A stretch of DNA of 8,006 nucleotides from Bacteroidales bacterium UBA2716 (GTDB taxonomy: Bacteria > Bacteroidota > Bacteroidia > Bacteroidales > UBA932), in NCBI GenBank assembly GCA_002354005.1, contig DEKS01000028.1, positions 1 through 8,006 of the forward strand, written 5' to 3'. Below are positions 1 to 4,001 of this stretch, piece by piece. The position numbers and the translations under genes are program-made. Below the pieces are notes generated by a model that searched no databases, was not told the origin of the DNA, and saw nothing but the letters and a program-made list of their open reading frames with translations. The number at the start of each line of letters is the position of its first letter. Position 1 is the stretch's first letter.

Positions 1-251
1 TCGGTGGCAAAAACCTACAGCTGGTGAGTATAAGCGTTGATGGTGAAGAAGGGTGGAAAGAGGCCTCTGAACTACACCGGATTACCTGGACCAACTGGCG
101 AGACCCGATGGGACTAGCGGGAAGCATAAGGGCCTATAATCAGAACGGCATTCCCGTCTTCGTTCTGGTCGATCCGGAAGGCATAATCAAGGATATCCAA
201 CTCGGCCATTATGATGGCCTCCTTCACAAGCTCACGGCCGATATCGAATAA
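1..251 (+). CDS. TlpA/AhpC-like thioredoxin-fold protein, C-terminal fragment
   Basis: This is the 3' end of a gene that begins before the window; the first whole codon is at 3 and the stop is TAA at 249-251, giving 82 visible residues. The visible part reads GKNLQLVSISVDGEEGW, then a tryptophan-rich stretch, then YNQNGIPVFVLVDPEG. The run of a VSISVD strand, a central helix, a GIP (the cis-proline of the thioredoxin fold) and a VLVDPEG strand-turn is typical of TlpA/ResA/AhpC-type proteins, which in Bacteroidota are usually envelope thiol-disulfide or peroxide-type enzymes. The redox CxxC, if present, would lie upstream, so its activity cannot be judged. The GTG at 24 is an internal codon, not a start. 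It converges with the toxin gene at 383. Confidence 0.75.
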   Translation, partial: GGKNLQLVSISVDGEEGWKEASELHRITWTNWRDPMGLAGSIRAYNQNGIPVFVLVDPEGIIKDIQLGHYDGLLHKLTADIE

Positions 252-262
252 TGCTTCATAAA

Positions 263-294
263 TCCCGACACGGGCCGAATCCGGATTGTCGGGA
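263..294 (+). terminator. possible hairpin terminator of the thioredoxin-fold gene
   Basis: Perfect 8-base inverted repeat TCCCGACA (263-270) and TGTCGGGA (287-294) with a 16-base GC-rich loop, starting 11 nt after the stop codon. There is no U-tract behind it, so it may protect the 3' end rather than terminate. A competing pairing (CGGGAA 290-295 with TTCCCG 315-320) also exists. Confidence 0.35.
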
Positions 295-351
295 AGTGAT
301 ACCACCAGAGGGATTTCCCGTGCAAATAAGAGTAATGAGCAGAAGGAGCTC

Positions 352-377
352 TGTTTCGAAGGGGGACTGGCGAAACA
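352..377 (-). terminator. weak hairpin after the toxin gene
   Basis: Seven-base inverted repeat TGTTTCG (352-358) / CGAAACA (371-377) with a 12-base loop, 5 nt beyond the toxin stop codon on the minus strand. No U-tract follows in that direction, so it is at best a 3'-end hairpin of the parDE message. Bases 252-382 otherwise show no gene. Confidence 0.25.
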
Positions 378-382
378 CAAAA

Positions 383-679
383 TTATAGGTGACGTTTGAA
401 GTCCATTCTCTCATGCAGGATACGAATGATTCGCACCCGTCCGTCTTGAAGTTTCCTGAAGAAGATAATATGCTTACCAGAGGGATAACCTTTAACGGCA
501 GGTCTTACATCATCATAATGCCGCCCAAGGTTCTCCGGTTTATCTGCCACCTTACTACAGTCTGCGAGAAGGTTGTTATAGTATGTGTTTGCCTGCTCCG
601 CCGACCAGGTATCGTAGGTGTAATCCCATATATCATTTAGGTCAGCAGCAGCTTTTCTTGTGAATACCGGTTTACCCAT
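383..679 (-). CDS. parE: ParE/RelE-family type II toxin
   Basis: The product is 98 residues, the usual size for ParE-type toxins. ParE proteins of characterised systems poison DNA gyrase, whereas RelE relatives cut mRNA; the target here cannot be read from sequence. Family marks are FTRKAAADLNDIWDYT (residues 6-21; ADLNDIWDYT is the ParE N-terminal helix signature), the central YDDVRP (55-60), the GKHIIFF strand (68-74) and the C-terminal RIIRILHERMDFKRHL (83-98), close to the ParE ending IVRILH..MD..RHL. I chose the ATG at 679 because it gives MGKPVFTRKA, it follows an AGGCGA purine stretch, and it leaves an 8-nt overlap with the antitoxin gene. An in-frame ATG at 691 would add MPGE. All domains look intact, so the toxin is probably functional. 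Confidence 0.88.
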   Translation of the reverse strand: MGKPVFTRKAAADLNDIWDYTYDTWSAEQANTYYNNLLADCSKVADKPENLGRHYDDVRPAVKGYPSGKHIIFFRKLQDGRVRIIRILHERMDFKRHL

Positions 680-920
680 TTCGCCTGGCATTAAGCTCAG
701 CTAAATTCGCCACCGGGTCAAAATCCTCATAATCACCGCTGGCCTCCCCCTCGTCAATAGCATAACGAAGTGCAGCAAGACGTGAGGCGTATTCCTGATC
801 TTCAAGGAGTCGAAGACCAGACCGAACCACCTCGCTGGCATTGTTGTATCTGCCGGAAAGGATGCTGGCTTGTATAAAATCCTCAAAGTGTGGCCCTAAT
901 GCTACAGTCGTCGTTTTCAT
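672..920 (-). CDS. parD: ParD-family ribbon-helix-helix antitoxin
   Basis: This 82-residue protein precedes and overlaps the toxin gene. Residues 1-45 fit a ParD ribbon-helix-helix fold: the MKTTTVALGP DNA-contact strand, then FEDFIQASILSGRYNNASEV (12-31) and VVRSGLRLLED (31-41), with the S/NASEVVRSGLRLLE signature of the family. The acidic C-terminal half (for example DEGEASGDYEDFDP, 56-69) is the part that in known pairs wraps the toxin. ParD normally also represses its own promoter as the toxin-antitoxin complex. The frame is open upstream to 1016, but the ATG at 920 is the right start: it begins the conserved strand and lies just below a good promoter (939-969). A longer form would run back through the promoter and the terminator beyond it. 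Confidence 0.87.
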   Translation of the reverse strand: MKTTTVALGPHFEDFIQASILSGRYNNASEVVRSGLRLLEDQEYASRLAALRYAIDEGEASGDYEDFDPVANLAELNARRNG

Positions 921-938
921 AAGCAATTCTATTTTCCG

Positions 939-969
939 CAAAATTAAGAATATTTCATAATAATTCAAA
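939..969 (-). promoter_or_regulatory. Bacteroidota-type promoter of parDE
   Basis: On the minus strand a TTTG -33 box (966-969) and a TAATTTTG -7 box (939-946, a perfect TAnnTTTG) are separated by 19 nt, the consensus layout for the primary sigma factor of Bacteroidota. Transcription would start near 932-935, leaving a leader of about 12-15 nt before the antitoxin ATG at 920. ParD autorepression would be expected at or near this site. Confidence 0.65.
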
Positions 970-979
970 CATAATACTG

Positions 980-1029
980 AAAAAAGAAAAGGGCATCTGA
1001 CGTCCCTTTCCTCCATACAGATAGCCCTT
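980..1029 (-). terminator. strong intrinsic terminator, minus strand (second of two)
   Basis: Arms 989-999 (AAGGGCATCTG) and 1018-1029 (CAGATAGCCCTT) form an 11-bp stem with one bulged base (1023) and an 18-base loop. On the minus strand it is followed at once by TTTCTTTTT (981-988). A shorter alternative stem, AAAGGG 988-993 with CCCTTT 1004-1009, uses the same bases. It ends any transcript entering from the tRNA side just before the parDE promoter. Confidence 0.7.
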
Positions 1030-1037
1030 GGGAGTGA

Positions 1038-1069
1038 GGTGGGTGATCGTATTCAATTCTGTCCCCACC
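1038..1069. repeat. imperfect palindrome between two terminators
   Basis: GGTGGG (1038-1043) pairs with CCCACC (1064-1069), extended by GA (1045-1046) with TC (1062-1063). The AT-rich middle holds ATTCAATTC. There is no U-tract. It may be the 5' hairpin of a small RNA ending at the terminator 980-1029, or a dispersed palindromic element; only one copy is visible here. Confidence 0.35.
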
Positions 1070-1077
1070 CTATAAAT

Positions 1078-1107
1078 AAAAAAAGCCATCACATGAGGTC
1101 GTGACGG
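1078..1107 (-). terminator. intrinsic terminator of the tRNA transcript
   Basis: CCATCAC (1086-1092) and GTGACGG (1101-1107) form a 7-bp stem (one G-U pair on the minus-strand RNA) with an 8-base loop. A run of seven U follows (A1078-A1084 on the plus strand). It lies about 65 nt beyond the 3' end of tRNA-Met, in the right direction to end the tRNA transcript. Confidence 0.75.
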
Positions 1108-1172
1108 GTATATAGAGAGTTTTGTCTGTTTGGCTGATCGTAGTCAGGCCAAGACTTATATGTGTTGTTTTG

Positions 1173-1246
1173 TAGCGGGAGTGGGTCACGATCCCACGAC
1201 CTCCGGATTATGAATCCGACGCTCTAACCAGCTGAGCTACCCCGCC
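1173..1246 (-). tRNA. tRNA-Met (anticodon CAT), probably elongator
   Basis: A 74-nt cloverleaf on the minus strand: acceptor GGCGGGG/TCCCGCT (G-U pairs at both ends), D-arm GCTC/GAGC, anticodon stem TCGGA/TCCGG with loop TTCATAA, T-stem GTGGG/CCCAC, discriminator A, no encoded CCA. The G1-pairing acceptor argues against initiator tRNA. A CAT anticodon could also be tRNA-Ile with a modified C34, but the body looks more like elongator Met. The T-loop is ATCGTGA (1186-1192), so the normally invariant T54 and A58 are A and T. Confidence 0.93.
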
Positions 1247-1256
1247 ATACCGTTTT

Positions 1257-1288
1257 CAAAATAAAAACCAGCTCAAAGGGCTGATTTT
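1257..1288 (-). terminator. hairpin with U-tract between the two tRNA genes
   Basis: AAAACCAGC (1264-1272) and GCTGATTTT (1280-1288) form a 9-bp stem (one G-U on the minus-strand RNA) with a 7-base loop. On the minus strand the 3' side continues as a broken U-tract, TTTTTATTTT. It starts 3 nt after the tRNA-Gln 3' end. It may terminate part of the transcript or guide 3' processing; since I see no convincing separate promoter for tRNA-Met, read-through seems needed. Confidence 0.5.
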
Positions 1289-1290
1289 CG

Positions 1291-1361
1291 TTGAGATAGA
1301 AGGACTCGAACCCTCACTGACAGAGCCAGAATCTGTAGTGCTACCATTACACCATATCTCA
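1291..1361 (-). tRNA. tRNA-Gln (anticodon CTG)
   Basis: A 71-nt cloverleaf on the minus strand: acceptor TGAGATA/TATCTCA (the U1-A72 pair is usual for bacterial tRNA-Gln), D-arm GTGT/GCAC, anticodon stem ACAGA/TCTGT with loop TTCTGGC, T-stem GAGGG/CCTTC with the canonical loop TTCGAGT, discriminator A, no encoded CCA. It is the promoter-proximal gene of the tRNA pair. Confidence 0.94.
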
Positions 1362-1364
1362 ATG

Positions 1365-1383
1365 AGTCCCGCAAAACGGGACT
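1365..1383. repeat. short perfect inverted repeat in the tRNA leader
   Basis: AGTCCCG (1365-1371) and CGGGACT (1377-1383) flank the loop CAAAA. The repeat fills the gap between the tRNA-Gln 5' end and the -7 box at 1385. It therefore covers the likely transcription start and leader, where it could influence initiation or 5' processing. No U-tract follows on either strand. Confidence 0.5.
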
Positions 1384-1384
1384 G

Positions 1385-1415
1385 CAAATGTACGACTTTT
1401 TTTGGAAACTGCAAT
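1385..1415 (-). promoter_or_regulatory. Bacteroidota-type promoter of the tRNA genes
   Basis: On the minus strand TACATTTG (1385-1392, a perfect TAnnTTTG -7 box) is preceded by ATTG (1412-1415, 3 of 4 match to TTTG) with a 19-nt spacer. It sits 24 nt upstream of tRNA-Gln, so the leader would be only about 20 nt. Confidence 0.6.
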
Positions 1416-1437
1416 AAATAATTGAAAAAAATCGTAC
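1390..1437. repeat. long inverted repeat in the divergent control region
   Basis: GTACGA-C-T7 (1390-1403) is the reverse complement of A7-TCGTAC (1425-1437) apart from one extra C, with a 21-base spacer. The left arm overlaps the tRNA -7 box and the spacer contains its -33 box. No gene is encoded here. It could be an operator or a DNA-bend element; which protein, if any, binds it is unknown. Confidence 0.5.
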
Positions 1438-1462
1438 GCTTTTGCAAGATTTCCCGCGTAAC

Positions 1463-1494
1463 ATTGGAATTCGCGCAAATAATCACTACTTTTG
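1463..1494 (+). promoter_or_regulatory. Bacteroidota-type promoter of the alarmone/partner-switch operon
   Basis: ATTG (1463-1466) and a perfect TAnnTTTG box, TACTTTTG (1487-1494), are spaced 20 nt apart. Transcription would begin near 1498-1501, about 15 nt before the first ATG at 1515. There is no Shine-Dalgarno sequence, as is common in this phylum. I see no further promoter or terminator between here and the window end, so all six genes probably depend on it. Confidence 0.65.
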
Positions 1495-1514
1495 TGAGTT
1501 AAGATACGAGTTAT

Positions 1515-2588
1515 ATGGCTACACCCCACTATGAACTAGACGCCCATTGCAAAGCCATCCTGGCAGAATATCGGGAGCACCTTCCGGAATTCGAGAAGGC
1601 GGCAGAGGAGGTTCATGCCTCCCTCAAGGAAGTCTTTGCGGAGGCAGGGCTCGTCGTGGCCTCCATCGAGCACCGTGTAAAAACGGAGAAGTCGCTCACC
1701 GGCAAGCTGGAGCTCAAGGGCTCCAAGTACGCCTCCCTCTCGGACATTACAGACATTGTAGGCGTACGCGTCATCACTTTTTACAGTGACGATGTAGACA
1801 AAGTGGCATCGGCCGTAGACCGCCTGTTCAAGGTGGACTGGGAAAACTCCGTGGACAAACGCAAGGCGCACGAGATAGACAGCTTTGGCTACATGTCGCT
1901 GCACTACATTTGTTCGATGGACGGCTTTCCGTATCGGTTCGAGATTCAAATGCGCACGGTCCTGCAGCACGCCTGGGCCAATATGAACCACGACACCGGC
2001 TACAAGTCCGGCGTGGAGGTTCCCAAGGAGTACCTCCGCAACCTGAACCGCCTGGCGGGCATGCTGGAGCTGGCGGACGAGCAGTTTTCGCTCATCCGCA
2101 ACGAACTCACGGATTACCGCCGCCGCGTGCAGGGGTTGGTCGCCTCCGGGAATCTGGCAGAGGTCCCGCTGGACACGGACACCTTCCGCAGCTACCTGTC
2201 ACTGGGCCCCTTCGACAACCTGAACCGCCGCATTGCCGCCGTGAACCAGGCAGAGATTCAGCCGGTGAACCTGCTGCACTATGTGAATGTTTTCCGTTAC
2301 CTGCAGTGCAAGACCCTGGGCGACATTGACAAACTGCTCAAGGAAAATTCAGACGCCGCCTACCAGATTGCCTGCTACCAGATAGGCCTCACAGATCTGG
2401 ATATCATTTCCTCTTCGCTGGGCCCGCAGGATGTTTGCATTGCCTATATCCTCCGCTCCGGCGCCGGAAAACTGGGCCTCAAGATGCTCCTGGACGAGAT
2501 TAACGGCGCCTCGGACAGCAACGACATGATGGCGGAATACCTCCTGGAGGAAACCAAGGATTTCCCCTTTATGAACAATAATCAGTAG
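1515..2588 (+). CDS. stand-alone RelA/SpoT-type (p)ppGpp synthetase with C-terminal helical domain
   Basis: The 357-residue protein should transfer pyrophosphate from ATP to GDP/GTP to make the alarmone (p)ppGpp in the cytoplasm. Synthetase motifs are present in order: HRVKTEKSLTGKL (53-65; R54, K56, S60 and K64 at the usual nucleotide-contact positions), ITDIVGVRV (78-86; D80 the likely Mg ligand), FGYMSLHY (124-131) and FEIQMRTVLQHAWA (142-155; E143 the likely catalytic acid), then NHDTGYKS (158-165). There is no N-terminal HD, TGS or ACT domain. Instead of the KDYI...PK block of RelA and RelP/RelQ it has DKRKAHEIDS before FGY, like the COG2357-type single-domain synthetases. Residues about 210-357 are probably helical and I recognise no domain there. 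The ATG at 1515 is the first in frame below the promoter. The hydrolase gene follows after 5 nt, suggesting joint control of alarmone level. Some relatives (toxSAS) pyrophosphorylate other substrates, so the product is not certain. Confidence 0.88.
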   Translation: MATPHYELDAHCKAILAEYREHLPEFEKAAEEVHASLKEVFAEAGLVVASIEHRVKTEKSLTGKLELKGSKYASLSDITDIVGVRVITFYSDDVDKVASAVDRLFKVDWENSVDKRKAHEIDSFGYMSLHYICSMDGFPYRFEIQMRTVLQHAWANMNHDTGYKSGVEVPKEYLRNLNRLAGMLELADEQFSLIRNELTDYRRRVQGLVASGNLAEVPLDTDTFRSYLSLGPFDNLNRRIAAVNQAEIQPVNLLHYVNVFRYLQCKTLGDIDKLLKENSDAAYQIACYQIGLTDLDIISSSLGPQDVCIAYILRSGAGKLGLKMLLDEINGASDSNDMMAEYLLEETKDFPFMNNNQ

Positions 2589-2593
2589 AAGAC

Positions 2594-3172
2594 ATGGCAA
2601 ACAAACCGCTCAATACAGAACTTTTGGACCGCGCCATCATCTTTGCGGTGAAGGCGCATGCCGGCACGGAGCGCCGCGGCAAAGGCTTCCCCTACATTGT
2701 CCATCCCATGGAGGCCGTGGAAATTGTGGCCACCATCACCCCGGACCAGGAGCTGCTCGCCGCAGCGGCCCTGCACGACGTTGTGGAGGACACCCACATC
2801 ACGGCCGATGACATCCGCCGGGAGTTCGGGGACCGCATCGCCAATCTGGTGGTGGCGGAAAGCGACGTCTTTGTGGAGGGCGTAAGCGAGGAAGACAGCT
2901 GGCATGCCCGTAAGCAGGCCGCCATCGACCGTTTGGCCGCTGCCCCGCACGATGCCAAAATTGTGGCCATGGGGGACAAACTCTCCAACATGCGCGCCAT
3001 CGCCCGGGACTATGCCATGAAGGGAGATGCGCTTTGGAACATTTTCCATGCCAAGGATCCCAAAGACCATGAATGGCACTATCGCGGCCTGGCTGCCTCG
3101 CTGAGCGAGCTCAAAGACACATTTGCCTATAAAGAATTCGTTTCACTCATCGACCAAGTTTTTGTTCACTGA
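2594..3172 (+). CDS. Mesh1/SpoT-like HD-domain alarmone hydrolase
   Basis: The 192-residue protein has the layout of the small alarmone hydrolases (Mesh1-like), which remove the 3'-pyrophosphate of (p)ppGpp. Visible motifs: AVKAHAG (18-24), RGKGFPYIVHP (28-38), AALHDVVEDT (58-67), DSWHARK (101-107) and GDKLSNMRAI (127-136). H37, H61, D62 and D128 fit the four metal ligands of the family; E65/D66 match the catalytic ED and N132 the nucleotide-contact Asn. No residue essential to hydrolysis appears lost. The C-terminal 50 residues (DALWNIFHAKDP... onward) form a helical cap. It lies 5 nt after the synthetase and 1 nt before the next gene, so the three are almost surely co-translated. The most likely role is to oppose the synthetase; acting as antitoxin to it is an alternative. 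Other nucleotide phosphatase activity is possible for HD proteins, but the RSH motifs make that less likely. Confidence 0.87.
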   Translation: MANKPLNTELLDRAIIFAVKAHAGTERRGKGFPYIVHPMEAVEIVATITPDQELLAAAALHDVVEDTHITADDIRREFGDRIANLVVAESDVFVEGVSEEDSWHARKQAAIDRLAAAPHDAKIVAMGDKLSNMRAIARDYAMKGDALWNIFHAKDPKDHEWHYRGLAASLSELKDTFAYKEFVSLIDQVFVH

Positions 3173-3173
3173 T

Positions 3174-4001
3174 ATGGAAGCACTTAAAATAGACCTGAAC
3201 GACTACGTTCATGCCGGAGAAGGCGCCAACGGGGAAAGCTTCAACCACAAGACGGACCCGTCCATTATGATGAAACTCTACAATCCGGGCAAGGTGCAGC
3301 AGCCCCTGGACGAGATGCTCATGGCCCGCAAGGTGTATGAGTTGGGCATTCCCAGTCCGGAGCCCGGAGACTACGTGACGGACGGCGTGCGGTACGGCAT
3401 CCGTTTCCACCGCGTGATGGGCAAGGTGTCCTACTCCCGCGCTACGGCGGACCACCCGGAAAAGGTGGAGCAGTATGCGACGGAGTTTGCCGATATGTGC
3501 AAAAAACTGCACCAGGTGCACGTGGACACCACGCAGTTCGAGAATGTGAAGGACCGCTATTACCGCTTGTTGGCAGAGAATCCCTTCTTTGACAAGGCGC
3601 AGAAGGATGCCATCGGCAAGTTTATTTCCGATGCCCCGGATGCCGACACGGCCATCCACGGAGACCTGCAGTTCTCCAACGCCATCTTCGTGGGCGACAA
3701 ACGCTATTTCATCGACCTGGGAGACTTCTGCTACGGCTTTAACCTCTTCGATGTTGGCATGGTTTACCTCTGCGCCTGCGTGAGCGACGAAGCCTTCATC
3801 CGGGAAGTGTTCCACATGCCCAAGTCGCTGTCCACGCGTTTCTGGGAGTGTTTTGTGCCGGCCTATTTTGGCGCGGACCGTCCCTACAAGGATGTGATGG
3901 AGGAGATTATGCCCTACGCCGGTCTCAAGACCCTCATCGTAGAACGCGATACCAAGTGCCCCATGCCGGCCATGCGGGCTTGTCTTAAAGGAATTATCTG
4001 A
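3174..4001 (+). CDS. APH-fold kinase-like protein (TIGR02172-like), substrate unknown
   Basis: A 275-residue cytoplasmic protein with the aminoglycoside/choline-kinase fold. It shows a glycine-rich loop GEGANGESF (15-23), a lysine strand MMKLYNP (32-38; K34 is the likely ATP lysine), the Brenner catalytic motif HGDLQFSNAIF (162-172; D164 base, N169 metal) and a metal-binding FIDLGDF (179-185; D181 in the DFG position). These suggest an active phosphotransferase. The form, with GEGANGESF and DLGDFCYG, resembles the Bacteroidota/Fibrobacter group I recall as TIGR02172, whose substrate is not known to me. It is not evidence of drug resistance. The frame is open from 3123, but the ATG at 3174, 1 nt after the hydrolase stop, gives the natural N-terminus; the earlier start would overlap the hydrolase by 50 nt. 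Its stop overlaps the next start codon (TGATG). Position between alarmone and partner-switch genes suggests a signalling or small-molecule kinase role, which is inference. Confidence 0.78.
   Translation: MEALKIDLNDYVHAGEGANGESFNHKTDPSIMMKLYNPGKVQQPLDEMLMARKVYELGIPSPEPGDYVTDGVRYGIRFHRVMGKVSYSRATADHPEKVEQYATEFADMCKKLHQVHVDTTQFENVKDRYYRLLAENPFFDKAQKDAIGKFISDAPDADTAIHGDLQFSNAIFVGDKRYFIDLGDFCYGFNLFDVGMVYLCACVSDEAFIREVFHMPKSLSTRFWECFVPAYFGADRPYKDVMEEIMPYAGLKTLIVERDTKCPMPAMRACLKGII

Noticed and set aside
378..385. TAATTTTG on the minus strand at the toxin stop codon, resembling a -7 promoter box
   Set aside because: No -33 box at the right distance and no gene downstream on that strand within the window.
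389..640. Plus-strand open frame across the ParE gene
   Set aside because: Antisense to a toxin with full family signature; no recognisable motif of its own.
672..1016. Longer antitoxin reading frame starting at 1016
   Set aside because: The extra 32 residues would be encoded by the terminator and promoter; the ParD fold begins at the ATG at 920.
1044..1142. Direct repeat TGATCGTA at 1044-1051 and 1135-1142
   Set aside because: Eight bases within 100 nt can arise by chance and do not bound any element.
1256..1486. Minus-strand open frames over tRNA-Gln and the promoter region
   Set aside because: They translate a tRNA and regulatory DNA, with no domain.
1515..3172. Firm call as a toxSAS phage-defence pair
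   Set aside because: The pair is suggestive, but the operon is chromosomal, contains sensor and transporter genes, and no defence neighbours are seen; kept only as an alternative.
3123..3173. Upstream start for the kinase-like gene
   Set aside because: It would overlap the hydrolase by 50 nt and add an unconserved-looking tail; the ATG at 3174 fits the operon spacing.
3174..4001. Aminoglycoside resistance gene
   Set aside because: Only the general fold is shared; the close family marks and the signalling neighbourhood do not support a resistance role.
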